A DNA stretch of 53,192 bases from an uncultured Clostridia bacterium (GTDB lineage: Bacteria; Bacillota; Clostridia; Christensenellales; Aristaeellaceae), in the NCBI GenBank assembly GCA_934621505.1, contig CAKTUU010000013.1, positions 1 to 53,192 of the forward strand, in the 5' to 3' direction. The notes under the pieces are model-generated. The model was not told the DNA's origin and made no database searches. It saw only the letters and a program-made list of their open reading frames with translations. Made by a program: the position numbers and the translations under genes. Positions 8,395 through 17,164 of this stretch are shown here, one piece after another. Position 1 is the first letter of the stretch; each line of letters starts with the position of its first letter.

Positions 8395-9446
8395 TTTGTA
8401 CCGACAGTGCCCTGCTAAGCTGGGAAAAAGGCCGGTGCTGGTCCGCGCTGGGCGTTTCCCTGCAAGGGCTGAACCACCAGCAGGGCGGGGAAGCGTTGCA
8501 GGATAGTCACGCCCTGCGAACCCTTCCCTGCGGCTGGGGGCTGGCCGTGGTGTGCGATGGCGTAGGCAGCGAGCCTCACGCCGATATAGGGGCCAGGCTG
8601 GCGGCGGAGAGCTTTGCCGATTTTACACAGCGCTACTGGGGCTTCTATCAGGACGAGCAAAGCGTGCTGAACCTGCTGCGCTGTGCCGCCATGCACGCCA
8701 TGGGCCGGTTGAAGCGCCAGGCTCAGGCCGACGGCTGTCCGCTTCAGGAATACAGCACCACCCTTCATGCCGCTGTTTACGCCAATGGTCTGGCGTACTT
8801 TCTTCACGCGGGTGACGGAGGCATTTTAGCTCTTTTGGAAAGTGGGGAATACATCAGCCTGACCAGCCCCATGAAGGATGAGGACGGCGAAAGAGTGGTA
8901 CCCTTGCTGGCTGGGCCGGAATACTGGCAGACGGGCGCTTCCCCGGAGCGGGTGCAAAGTCTGCTGCTATGTACCGACGGTGTGTATGACAAGCTGGCCG
9001 GGGTGATTCTGCGGGATTACGGAGGCGTGGATCGCGGCGTGGCTTCCTTCTTTATGAGCCCATGGGCCTTTGACTGCTGGGGTGAACCGAAGAAAATCGC
9101 CCAATGTTTTCAGAAGGCTTTTCGGGGTGGAGAGCCCAACGACTTTTATCCCCATATTGTAAAGGCTATGGCTCAAGGTGGGGACGAGGAGGCCGCCGGA
9201 GCCTTTGTGGTGGAACGCATTTACCAAAAAAACCGCCCTCTGGAGCTTTTGCAGGGAATCGGCGACGATATCACTGTGACGCTGATTCAAGGTATCCCCG
9301 CCGCCGTGCAGATTAGGCCCATGGAGGACTGCGCCTCCCCAGACTGGGAGGACATGAACCGGAAGGTATACATCCGTCTGTTCGGTGAACTGCCTAGGGA
9401 TGAACTTTCCAATCCAGACGAAAAGAGCGATGACGATGTTCTATAA
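8382..9446 (+). CDS. PP2C-type serine/threonine phosphatase (second copy)
   Basis: A 354-residue protein, longer than the first PP2C. Motifs are VVCDGVGSEPHADIGARLA around residue 51, YSTTLHAAVY, FLHAGDGGILAL around 140, LLCTDGVYDKL around 194, and GDDITVTLI near 300. An extra stretch of about 90 residues (SFFMSPWAFDCWGEPKKIA and onward) separates the last two motifs. It overlaps both the vWA gene upstream (13 bases) and the kinase gene downstream (17 bases), so the three are translationally coupled. It is probably the phosphatase partner of that kinase. Two PP2Cs flanking one vWA is unusual for the triad. Confidence 0.82.
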   Translation: MERLICTDSALLSWEKGRCWSALGVSLQGLNHQQGGEALQDSHALRTLPCGWGLAVVCDGVGSEPHADIGARLAAESFADFTQRYWGFYQDEQSVLNLLRCAAMHAMGRLKRQAQADGCPLQEYSTTLHAAVYANGLAYFLHAGDGGILALLESGEYISLTSPMKDEDGERVVPLLAGPEYWQTGASPERVQSLLLCTDGVYDKLAGVILRDYGGVDRGVASFFMSPWAFDCWGEPKKIAQCFQKAFRGGEPNDFYPHIVKAMAQGGDEEAAGAFVVERIYQKNRPLELLQGIGDDITVTLIQGIPAAVQIRPMEDCASPDWEDMNRKVYIRLFGELPRDELSNPDEKSDDDVL

Positions 9447-11025
9447 CGCCATCAAAGGCAGCGGCTACAGGCTGAAGGACGCGCCCCTGGCACAGGGGGG
9501 CGAGGGTACCATTTACGAAATTCAGGGACAGCCTGGGCTGGTAGCCAAGGTGTATCATGCTGACGTGCTGGCTTCCGCCACCCAGACCAGCCGCAGGGAA
9601 AAGCTGCTGAACATGATGCGAATGCCCCAGGCGGACAGCTGCCAGTACATTTCCTGGCCCCGGGACGGTCTGGTGGACGCAAGTGGTTTGCTGTGCGGCT
9701 TTGTGATGAACCGGTATTCCGGCACCACCTGTCTGGCCGACGCATTGCCTGATCCCCAAATGCACTGGCGGCAGCGCATTTTGCTGGCTCACAATCTGTG
9801 CGACGTGGTGCGTGAAGTGCATGAAATGAACCAGTGTATCGGAGACATGAATCCGGCCAATTTCGGCTTTCATCCATCCAGCGGATATGTATACGCTTTT
9901 GACGCGGATTCCTTTCACTTTCGCAGCCCGTCGGGCCGGTATTTTCCTTGTTATGTGGGCGTGGCGGAATACTATGCGCCTGAACTGCAACGGCAGATTT
10001 GCCGCGGGCAGGATATGCGCACGCTGGATCCCGCCCAGACCTTCTCCTGCCAGACAGATCTGTTTGCCCTGGCCGTGCTCATTTTCCAGCTGCTGTTTCT
10101 GGGCTACCATCCCTTCAGCGCAAGACGGCTGGAAAGCTACGGTTCCTCCACAGTGGTGCATCGCCAGGCTACCAACATTCTTAATGGCATGTGCGCGTAT
10201 TTCAACCCCGCCCAGGGCGTGGGACTGCCTGTAGGCGCGCCGCCGCTGCGCCTGGTTTCCCCGGCCATGCGGGAAATGTTTCGCCAGGCGTTTTTAACGC
10301 AAACGCGTCCCTCTGCCGCGGAATGGCAGCGGGCGCTGCTGAAGCTGCTTCAGTCACTACAAAGCTGCAATGCTCAGCATGATTACCGCAAAGAGCTTTC
10401 CGACTGCCCCTTCTGCGCGCTGGAATTGGAAAAACGGACCCGGATGCAGGCAGAAAAAAGCCGGCAGGCTCAACAGGCGGAGCAAGCGCGTAAAGCCCAA
10501 CAGGCAGCCGCGCAGGCGGAACAGGCCCGGCAAGCGACCATGCGCACGCAGAGACGCCCGGCAAGCCAACCCAAACCGCAGCCTGTCCGGCAGCCACCAA
10601 CGCAGAAACCGCCGCCCTGTCCCACAGTGGCGCGGAGCACGCCTCAGCCTGATCGTGGGCAAAGCAAAGCGCGTTCCCTGCGTGACTATGAAATCATTTA
10701 TCTACTTTCCTGGTCACTTCTGTTTTATTCTCCCACCGGTGAAATGAAAAATATACTTTTTGTGTTGATTGGCTACGGCGTGGGTCTGGTTGTTCACCTG
10801 ATTTATCGTTCCAAACATCTCCCTCAGGCAAAGGCGTGGTGGGGTTCGTGGGTTCTGGCCATTGCGGCATGCGTGATCGGTCTGTGTGCAGTGATTACGG
10901 TTGTTGACGATGCTGTCGCAAATGGGGCCATTGATTCGGAAGAAATGCAGCTTCTGCTTGTGTTCGGTCTGCTGCTGCTTGTGTGCGGCATTCTCAGCAT
11001 GATCGACTGCAAAGCACATCATTGA
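9430..11025 (+). CDS. Protein kinase-like protein with Gln/Ala-rich linker and membrane tail
   Basis: A 531-residue protein. The kinase domain occupies about residues 1-290: a glycine loop in LAQGGEGTIYEI, the lysine in VAKVYHAD, the catalytic loop IGDMNPANFGF in place of HRDLKPEN, and the metal loop FDADSFHF in place of DFG. A CPFC pair near residue 325 could be half of a zinc knuckle. Then comes a Gln/Ala/Arg-rich, probably coiled or disordered linker (about 335-400). The C-terminus has about three to four membrane segments (about 430-530). Start chosen at ATG 9430, with a second ATG six bases on. It would phosphorylate partners at the membrane, opposed by the adjacent PP2Cs. Confidence 0.78.
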   Translation: MTMFYNAIKGSGYRLKDAPLAQGGEGTIYEIQGQPGLVAKVYHADVLASATQTSRREKLLNMMRMPQADSCQYISWPRDGLVDASGLLCGFVMNRYSGTTCLADALPDPQMHWRQRILLAHNLCDVVREVHEMNQCIGDMNPANFGFHPSSGYVYAFDADSFHFRSPSGRYFPCYVGVAEYYAPELQRQICRGQDMRTLDPAQTFSCQTDLFALAVLIFQLLFLGYHPFSARRLESYGSSTVVHRQATNILNGMCAYFNPAQGVGLPVGAPPLRLVSPAMREMFRQAFLTQTRPSAAEWQRALLKLLQSLQSCNAQHDYRKELSDCPFCALELEKRTRMQAEKSRQAQQAEQARKAQQAAAQAEQARQATMRTQRRPASQPKPQPVRQPPTQKPPPCPTVARSTPQPDRGQSKARSLRDYEIIYLLSWSLLFYSPTGEMKNILFVLIGYGVGLVVHLIYRSKHLPQAKAWWGSWVLAIAACVIGLCAVITVVDDAVANGAIDSEEMQLLLVFGLLLLVCGILSMIDCKAHH

Positions 11026-11048
11026 TTGTGAGGATAGGAGGAAACATT

Positions 11049-11846
11049 ATGGCGAATTTTGCTCAAACCCTTCGCTCCATGTACCTGGCCGCTGATCAGG
11101 ACCGGCTGCTGACGGATGCGGACTACTTTCTGAGTGAATTGACCTGCTGGTATCAACCGGAATTCAAGGAGGACTGCAAACTGTTGCAGCGCGCCGCCAA
11201 AAGCGGCGTGGGCCAAATTATGATGCAGTATATCCGCCAGGGCCAGCGGATGACCGCCGCTGACCGGCCCGCTTTTCAGCAGGCGTTGCAGCACCGCTCC
11301 GGCTTTACGGCCGCCGAAGCCCAGCGGATTACCAGCCTGTACACGGCCATGCTGGGATGGACGGCGCCACGCTGGACCAATCCAGGTTCTTCAACCCGGA
11401 CGCAGAGCGTGACGGAAAGGATGAAAAGCGCTTTCTCTCCGAACGGGCAAACGACCCGTTCGCCGTTTGCAACGTTGAGCCTGCTGCATCTGGCGCTGTG
11501 CGTTGTGTATACGGGCGTGCTGATTTACTTGTATGTAACCGGCGCGCAGCATGGTAACTATGCCGTAAATCCGCTGGATATAATTGGCGACTTTCTGGTC
11601 AACTCGACGCTTTCCTATTTGATGAAATATCATGTGCTGCTGATCATTCTGGGGGATATTTTCTCCATCGTTGGGATCATCACAAAGCAAACCTGGCCCT
11701 ACATGGGGGCAGCCATTGCCGAAGTGGTGGCGCTGGCGGTTGGCTTGAAGCTGATGATCTTTTTGCCCTGGCTGCTTCTTATGGCGGTTCCGCTGGTTTT
11801 CCTGGGCTTCGTTGCATTCGCCAAAGGCCGTGAACTGAACAGGTAA
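11049..11846 (+). CDS. Membrane protein of the kinase/phosphatase cluster, unknown function
   Basis: A 265-residue protein with a soluble helical N-terminal half (about 1-135) and about four membrane segments in the C-terminal half. AGGAGG precedes the ATG at 11049. It follows the kinase gene by 23 bases and ends before a strong terminator, so it is the last gene of the signalling cluster. Its soluble half may be a substrate or docking partner of the kinase; that is only inference. I do not recognise a domain. Confidence 0.6.
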   Translation: MANFAQTLRSMYLAADQDRLLTDADYFLSELTCWYQPEFKEDCKLLQRAAKSGVGQIMMQYIRQGQRMTAADRPAFQQALQHRSGFTAAEAQRITSLYTAMLGWTAPRWTNPGSSTRTQSVTERMKSAFSPNGQTTRSPFATLSLLHLALCVVYTGVLIYLYVTGAQHGNYAVNPLDIIGDFLVNSTLSYLMKYHVLLIILGDIFSIVGIITKQTWPYMGAAIAEVVALAVGLKLMIFLPWLLLMAVPLVFLGFVAFAKGRELNR

Positions 11847-11916
11847 GCCGCGATATACATGCTGGGCAAATAGTGGGTTTTGGAAAAACAAGGGCGGTAA
11901 CAAACAATCCCCTAGG

Positions 11917-11958
11917 ACCTCCTGTTGTAGAATCAAAACGACAACAGGAGGTTTTTTT
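11917..11958 (+). terminator. Intrinsic terminator of the signalling cluster
   Basis: A 12-bp perfect stem (11917-11928 with 11941-11952), a 12-base loop, and a run of seven T on the plus strand. Confidence 0.9.
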
Positions 11959-12086
11959 ACATACATTTTTGCCCAAAACAGTGATGTTTCCCTGCCTGCA
12001 GTTCAGGGCAAGCCGTGCTTTTGACGCCGTGTTCAAGCGGGATGAAAATGTCGTAATCAAAAAAGATGGAAAAAATAAAAAAACTA

Positions 12087-12115
12087 TTGACAAACTGGAC
12101 AACATTCGCTATAAT
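12087..12115 (+). promoter_or_regulatory. Consensus sigma-A promoter of the sugar operon
   Basis: TTGACA (12087-12092), a 17-base spacer, and TATAAT (12110-12115). Both boxes match the consensus exactly. A leader of about 125 bases follows before the first gene. Confidence 0.9.
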
Positions 12116-12124
12116 TCAGTCATA

Positions 12125-12139
12125 ACTTGTGCAACAAGT
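12125..12139. promoter_or_regulatory. Perfect palindrome, probable FadR/GntR-type operator
   Basis: ACTTGT-GCA-ACAAGT is a perfect 6+3+6 palindrome located at or just after the expected transcription start. Its core TTGTNNNACAA fits the general FadR-subfamily pattern TNGTNNNACNA, and a FadR-type regulator is encoded at 20289. A related 10-bp palindrome TTGTCGACAA lies at 12165-12174. Confidence 0.6.
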
Positions 12140-12245
12140 GACGAGCTACAATAAACAGAATGTTTTGTCGACAACATCCTTTTTTGTACCTGTCGCTTGC
12201 GGCGTTTGATGGAGAGATACGAGCTACATAAGGGGTGAATGGCAT

Positions 12246-13733
12246 TTGGAACGTGAAAAGCTGTTGGAATTCAAACATATCAGCAAATCCTTTCCCGGTG
12301 TAAAAGCGCTGGAGGATATCAACATTGACCTGTACCCTGGCGAGGTTCACATTCTGGTGGGCGAAAACGGCGCGGGAAAGTCAACCCTGATGAAGGTGCT
12401 GTCCGGCGCGTATACCGCTACCTCCGGCGAATTGTTCTTTGAGGGTAAGCTCATTGAAAAAAACTCGCCGCATATTAGCGAAGCGCTGGGAATCAGCATG
12501 ATTTATCAGGAGCTGAACCTGGTTCCCGAACTTTCTGTGGCCGCCAACATTTTTCTGGGGCACGAAATCCGCAAGGGCATTTTTGTGGATACCAGGGCGC
12601 AGGAAAAGCGGGCCAATGAACTGCTGCGGGAAATCGGCATCCAGGTGGACTCCAAAACGCTGGTGAAAAACCTGGGCGTTGGCACGCAGCAAATGGTGGA
12701 AATCGCCAAGGCGCTGTCTCAAAACGCCAAGGTTATCGTATTTGACGAACCTACCAGTTCGCTGACGGATTCTGAAATTCAGGAGTTGTTCGGCATCATT
12801 CGCCTGCTGAAGGAACGCAATGTGGGCATGTTCTACATCAGTCACCGGCTGGAGGAACTGTTCAAGATTGGCGACCGTGTAAGCGTTCTGCGGGACGGTC
12901 ATCACATTTTGACGGATACCATCGACCATATGACCATGGAATCTGTCATTGAAAACATTGCGGGCCGCAAGATTGAAAATCTGTTCCCGCATACGGCCAA
13001 GGAGCCCGGCGAACCCATGCTGGAAATCCGTGACCTGACCGGCGACAAGTTCTTCCATGTAAACATGACGGTCCGCTCCGGCGAAATTGTGGGCGTAAGC
13101 GGACTGGTGGGCGCCGGCCGCACCGAAACCGTGCGCGCCGCCTTTGGCATCGACCGTTACCACACCGGCGAGGTGGTGGTGTGCGGCAAAAAGCTGGCTC
13201 CCGGCAACCCGGCCAAGGCCAACCGCCTGGGCATGTGCCTGCTGCCGGAGGACCGCAAGGTGGAGGGTCTGGCGCTTTCGCTGAGCATTCGTGAAAACAC
13301 CGTTATTTCCTCCCTGCGGGCGCTGAATCCTACGGGCATTATCAACAGCCCCAAGGAAAAAGCCGAAGTGCAAAAATCCATCGACAGTCTGGAAATCGCC
13401 ACCTCCACCATGGAAAAGCTGACCAAGTTTCTAAGCGGCGGCACCCAGCAGAAGGTGGTTATCGCCAAGTGGCTGCTGTCCCAGTCCAACGTGTTCATCT
13501 TTGACGAGCCTACCCGCGGCATCGACGTGGGCGCCAAGAGCAGCATTTATCAGCTGATGGACGAACTGGTGGGCCGCGGCGCCGCCATCCTGATGATTTC
13601 CAGCGATCTGACCGAAATTATGGGCATGAGCGACCGCATCTATGTCATGTCCGGCGGCGAGGTCGTGGGTGAAATGAGCCAGAAGGACGCTACCCAAAGC
13701 GGCATTTTGCAGCTGGCGTTTTCCAAAGTGTAA
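12246..13733 (+). CDS. Sugar ABC transporter ATP-binding protein (RbsA/MglA type, two ATPase domains)
   Basis: A 495-residue protein with two fused nucleotide-binding domains, the normal length for RbsA-type ATPases. The first domain has Walker A GENGAGKST (about residue 39) and Walker B VIVFDEPTSSL (about 161). The second has a degenerate P-loop (GLVGAGRTE, about 283), the signature LSGGTQQK (about 398) and Walker B VFIFDEPTRG (about 417). It powers uptake through the two permeases downstream. Translation starts at TTG 12246; the nearby ATG at 12239 is out of frame. It is the first gene of the operon reading from the 12087 promoter. Confidence 0.93.
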   Translation: MEREKLLEFKHISKSFPGVKALEDINIDLYPGEVHILVGENGAGKSTLMKVLSGAYTATSGELFFEGKLIEKNSPHISEALGISMIYQELNLVPELSVAANIFLGHEIRKGIFVDTRAQEKRANELLREIGIQVDSKTLVKNLGVGTQQMVEIAKALSQNAKVIVFDEPTSSLTDSEIQELFGIIRLLKERNVGMFYISHRLEELFKIGDRVSVLRDGHHILTDTIDHMTMESVIENIAGRKIENLFPHTAKEPGEPMLEIRDLTGDKFFHVNMTVRSGEIVGVSGLVGAGRTETVRAAFGIDRYHTGEVVVCGKKLAPGNPAKANRLGMCLLPEDRKVEGLALSLSIRENTVISSLRALNPTGIINSPKEKAEVQKSIDSLEIATSTMEKLTKFLSGGTQQKVVIAKWLLSQSNVFIFDEPTRGIDVGAKSSIYQLMDELVGRGAAILMISSDLTEIMGMSDRIYVMSGGEVVGEMSQKDATQSGILQLAFSKV

Positions 13734-13745
13734 GGGGTGAAGGAT

Positions 13746-14810
13746 ATGAACCCAAAGAAAAAAGCTCTTTCCCGGCTGAACGGCATACCGGGAGTAACCT
13801 ATATCTTTCTGATTGTGTTCGTTGCGGCCTCCATTTTTGTCCCCCGCTTCTTCAGCGTGGGCAATCTGTCCACCATGCTGCTGCAGGCCTGCACCCTCAC
13901 ATTGCTGTCCGTAGCCATGGCCCTCACGCTGATGATGGGCAGCATCGATTTGTCCATGGGCGGTGTGGTATCCATGACCGGCGTGATTATGGCCTACATC
14001 ATGCGCCAGGGCGGCAGCGCCTGGCTGGCCCTGCCCGTCGGTCTGCTCATCGGTGCGCTGTTCGGTATGCTCAACGGCCTGATGGTAACGAAGCTGAAGG
14101 TGCCCGCCTTCATTGCGACCTTTGGCTCCATGGGTATTGCCCAAAGCCTGGCCAATACCATCAGCGAAAAGCGCACCGTGTCCTGGGACGCCAGCCCCGC
14201 CACCAGGCTGATTGACTTTCTGGGCAAGGACGCGCTGTCCATCAAGATGGGGGAGAACGCTTCCCAAACGTTGGTGATTTCCAACCTGCTGATTATCACG
14301 GCCATTGTAGTGGTGCTGGTGTGGCTCATGTTCCGCAAAACCACCCTGGGCAGCAACATTTACGCCCTGGGCGCTAACGAGGAAACTGCCCGTCTGTCCG
14401 GCATCAACGTAACCGGCTGGCGCATCGCCGTATTTGTGATCTCCGGCGTGCTGGCGGCGCTGGGCGGCATTGTGGTGATGATTCGCTCCAACAGCGTGCA
14501 GCCCACCATTGGTGCGAACATGGAATTTCAGGCCTGCGTTGCCGCGGTGCTGGGCGGCAACGTGATGGAGGGCGGCAAGGGCTCCGTTCCCGGCGCGGTG
14601 CTGGGCGCTTTGACCCTGTATACCATTCGCAGCGCCATGAGCCTGCTGGGTATTGATACCAGCTGGGTGCAGGTGGTCATCGGCTGCGTGCTGGTGATCG
14701 GCATGCTGCTCAACAACGCCGCGGCCGCCCGTGAGCGTAAAAACAGCACTGCGGCGCTGAAACGCGCCAAGGCCGACCGGGCCGAAAGAAGGGAGGACGC
14801 CAAGCAATGA
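13746..14810 (+). CDS. Sugar ABC transporter permease (RbsC type), first
   Basis: A 354-residue polytopic membrane protein of the ribose/autoinducer-2 permease family. Diagnostic segments are MGSIDLSMGGVVSM near residue 60, LNGLMVTKLKVPAFIATFGSM near 110, the EAA-like LGANEETARLSGINV, and the late AAVLGGNVMEGGKGS. The ATG at 13746 has AAGGGGTG upstream. Its stop overlaps the next permease start by four bases (ATGA). It probably forms a heterodimer with the second permease, as both are diverged copies of one family. Confidence 0.92.
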   Translation: MNPKKKALSRLNGIPGVTYIFLIVFVAASIFVPRFFSVGNLSTMLLQACTLTLLSVAMALTLMMGSIDLSMGGVVSMTGVIMAYIMRQGGSAWLALPVGLLIGALFGMLNGLMVTKLKVPAFIATFGSMGIAQSLANTISEKRTVSWDASPATRLIDFLGKDALSIKMGENASQTLVISNLLIITAIVVVLVWLMFRKTTLGSNIYALGANEETARLSGINVTGWRIAVFVISGVLAALGGIVVMIRSNSVQPTIGANMEFQACVAAVLGGNVMEGGKGSVPGAVLGALTLYTIRSAMSLLGIDTSWVQVVIGCVLVIGMLLNNAAAARERKNSTAALKRAKADRAERREDAKQ

Positions 14811-15841
14811 AAAGCAACATGAAAAAGCGTGTGCTGGCCAAGGTGTACGGCATGTCTACCGTCATCATCGTTGCCCTGGTGTTCCTGGTGTTTACCATCG
14901 CCACCGCCGCCAACGGAATCCAGTTTTTGAAGCCGTCCAACCTGAGCACCATTCTGAACCAGGCCAGCTTTCTGGTGGTGCTGGGCATTGGTCAGGCGCT
15001 GGTCATTCTTACCGGCGGCATCGACCTGAGCGTGGGCGCGCTGATGGCCTTTACCACGGTGTTTTGGGGCGGCTTCCTGCTCAAGGGCAGCACGGCCCAT
15101 TATGCCATCGCTATCGTGGGCATTTTGCTGACCGGCGCGGTGATTGGCCTGCTGAACGGCCTGATGGTAACCAAGCTGAAAATTCCCCCGTTTATCGTAA
15201 CCTTCGCTACCATGTACGCCTGCCGCGGCCTGGGCTGGGTATACCTGCGCAACCGAGTGCTGTATCCCCTGGATGAAAGCTTCCGCTTCATCGCCACCGG
15301 CAAGCTGTTCAAGATTGGCAAGTTCCTGGTGAAAACCCCCGTGCTCATTGCGTTGCTGCTGTTGCTTATTGCCTGGTATGTGCTGCGCAGGACCAACGCG
15401 GGCCGCAAGATTTACTTTACCGGTGCAAACCCCACGGCAGCCAGGTTTTCCGGCATCAATACCGACCGGGTGAAGATTGGCGTATATGTGGCCTCCAGCG
15501 TGCTGGCCGCCTTTGCCGGTCTGATGTATGTGGCCCGCCTGAACGCCTGCGAACCCGGCCTGGGCCATGACAGCAACTTTGACGCCATTACCGTGGCGCT
15601 CATCGGCGGCTTCGCCATGTCCGGCGGCTATGGAAACATTTGGGGCGTGCTGGGCGGCGCGCTGGTTACCTACACCATCCAGTCCGGCATGAACAGCCTG
15701 CAAATGCCCAGCGAACTGCAGGACCTGATCAGCGGCTGCCTGATTATTTTCGCCGTGTTCATCAACCAGATCTTGGCCAACAAGCGTATGCAGCTGGAAA
15801 ACGATCTGCGGGACGCCGCCAACGCGGCCCGGAAAAGCTGA
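14807..15841 (+). CDS. Sugar ABC transporter permease (RbsC type), second
   Basis: A 344-residue permease homologous to the preceding one. Segments include LTGGIDLSVGALMAF near residue 65, LLNGLMVTKLKIPPFIVTFA near 113, FTGANPTAARFSGIN near 203, and ALIGGFAMSGGYG near 265. It begins inside the stop codon of the first permease gene (ATGA overlap), so translation is coupled. Together with the ATPase and the solute-binding protein at 18066 it forms a complete importer. Confidence 0.92.
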   Translation: MKSNMKKRVLAKVYGMSTVIIVALVFLVFTIATAANGIQFLKPSNLSTILNQASFLVVLGIGQALVILTGGIDLSVGALMAFTTVFWGGFLLKGSTAHYAIAIVGILLTGAVIGLLNGLMVTKLKIPPFIVTFATMYACRGLGWVYLRNRVLYPLDESFRFIATGKLFKIGKFLVKTPVLIALLLLLIAWYVLRRTNAGRKIYFTGANPTAARFSGINTDRVKIGVYVASSVLAAFAGLMYVARLNACEPGLGHDSNFDAITVALIGGFAMSGGYGNIWGVLGGALVTYTIQSGMNSLQMPSELQDLISGCLIIFAVFINQILANKRMQLENDLRDAANAARKS

Positions 15842-15859
15842 CGAGAGGAATGAGAAACC

Positions 15860-17104
15860 ATGAAACCTACCGTTGTATTTGTTGCAACCTACGATACCAA
15901 GGGTGTGGAGTCGGATTACATTAAAAAGCGTGTGGAAGCCTACGGCTCCGCCTGCGTAACCATCGATGTGGGCGTGGGCGGCACCCCTACCGCCGTGCCG
16001 GATGTATCTCTGGCGGATCTGTGCGCCGGTACGGAATATGACGTGGATAAAATTCACGCTATGCCCCGTGGCGATGCGGTGGCCGTGTCCTCCGACCTGG
16101 TGCAGAAGTATGTAAACAAAATGTTTGTGAATGGCGAATGCACCGCTGTTATTGGCATCGGCGGCGCGGGCGGCACGCAGATTTGCACCCAGACCATGCG
16201 CAGCCTGCCCATTGGTCTGCCCAAGCTGATGATGAGCACCCTGGCGGCCGGTAATATGCGCTGGTATGTAGAGGACAGCGACATTTCCATGTTCCCTTCC
16301 ATCACCGATGTGGCGGGCATCAACTGCATTACCCAGATGGTGTTCGACCGCTTTGCCGCCGAGGCCGCCATGGCCGCCAAGTGGTATGCCGAGCGCTATC
16401 CCGAGCATGCCGCCCGCATGGCTGATACCAGCGTGCCCCGCATTGGCCAGACCATGTATGGCACCACCACCAAGGGCGTTACCCGCGCCCGGGAGGAACT
16501 GGAACGCCGTGGCTATGAAACGCTGGTATTCCACGCTTCCGGCGCTGGCGGACGGGCTATGGAAAGCCTGGTGGCCCGGGGCGTGATTCACGGCGTGCTG
16601 GATATGACCATTGCCGAAATCGGCGCTCACCTGGTGGGCGGTCTGCATGACGCGGGTCCCGGCCGTCTGGACGCTATCTGCCAGGCGGGCATTCCCTATG
16701 TGATGGTGCCGGGCGCCGCCGATACCGTGGTGCTGCCGCCACTGGCGGATTTGCCGGATAAATTCCGCCATGGCCGGGTGCTGAACAAGCATAACCCCAC
16801 CATGACCACCATGCGCACCAATGTGGAAGAAAACCGGCAGATTGGCGAGTTTATCGTGCGCAAGCTGAAAAACGCCAAGGGCCCGGTAAAGATTTTGATT
16901 CCCAAGGGCGGTCTTTCTTCCATCGACAAGCCAGGCGCTGTGTTCTACATGCCGGAAGCCAACGAGATGCTCTTTGAAACGCTGAAAGCCGGCTTCCAGG
17001 GAACCAACGTGGAGGTCATCGAGGATCCCCGCCACCTGTACGACGAGGGCTTCGGCGAGGACGCCGCCGCCCTGATGGACAGCCTGATGAAGGCCGCCCG
17101 CTAA
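15860..17104 (+). CDS. Tm-1-like / UPF0261 family protein
   Basis: A 414-residue protein recognised as the Tm-1-like ATP-binding family (UPF0261). The N-terminal part has VVFVATYDTKGVESDYI, IDVGVGGTP, GIGGAGGTQICTQTMR and MMSTLAAGNMRWYVEDSD; the C-terminal part has PRIGQTMYGTTTKGV, VFHASGAGGRAMESL and LPDKFRHGRVLNKHNPT. The biochemical function of bacterial members is not established. Here it sits between a sugar importer and a TIM-barrel protein of the kind it is commonly paired with, which argues for a role in catabolism of the imported compound. AGAGGAATGAGAAACC precedes the ATG at 15860. Confidence 0.88.
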   Translation: MKPTVVFVATYDTKGVESDYIKKRVEAYGSACVTIDVGVGGTPTAVPDVSLADLCAGTEYDVDKIHAMPRGDAVAVSSDLVQKYVNKMFVNGECTAVIGIGGAGGTQICTQTMRSLPIGLPKLMMSTLAAGNMRWYVEDSDISMFPSITDVAGINCITQMVFDRFAAEAAMAAKWYAERYPEHAARMADTSVPRIGQTMYGTTTKGVTRAREELERRGYETLVFHASGAGGRAMESLVARGVIHGVLDMTIAEIGAHLVGGLHDAGPGRLDAICQAGIPYVMVPGAADTVVLPPLADLPDKFRHGRVLNKHNPTMTTMRTNVEENRQIGEFIVRKLKNAKGPVKILIPKGGLSSIDKPGAVFYMPEANEMLFETLKAGFQGTNVEVIEDPRHLYDEGFGEDAAALMDSLMKAAR

Positions 17105-17164
17105 ACCGCTATCCCAGGGGAGGGTGTCCCTGACAATAGAGCTTTTTTGAAGGAGGAGTTTCCC

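Larger units (their letters stand above)
11847..12245. other. Intergenic region between signalling cluster and sugar operon
   Basis: This 399-base gap holds, in order, a strong terminator (11917-11958), an AT-rich stretch with no convincing reading frame, a consensus promoter (12087-12115), a perfect 15-bp palindrome (12125-12139), a second palindrome (12165-12174), and the ribosome site of the ABC ATPase gene (AGGGGTGA near 12231). Confidence 0.7.

Noticed and set aside
12239..12256. ATG at 12239 as the start of the ABC ATPase
   Set aside because: It is out of frame and meets a stop after five codons; TTG 12246 is in frame with the ATPase.
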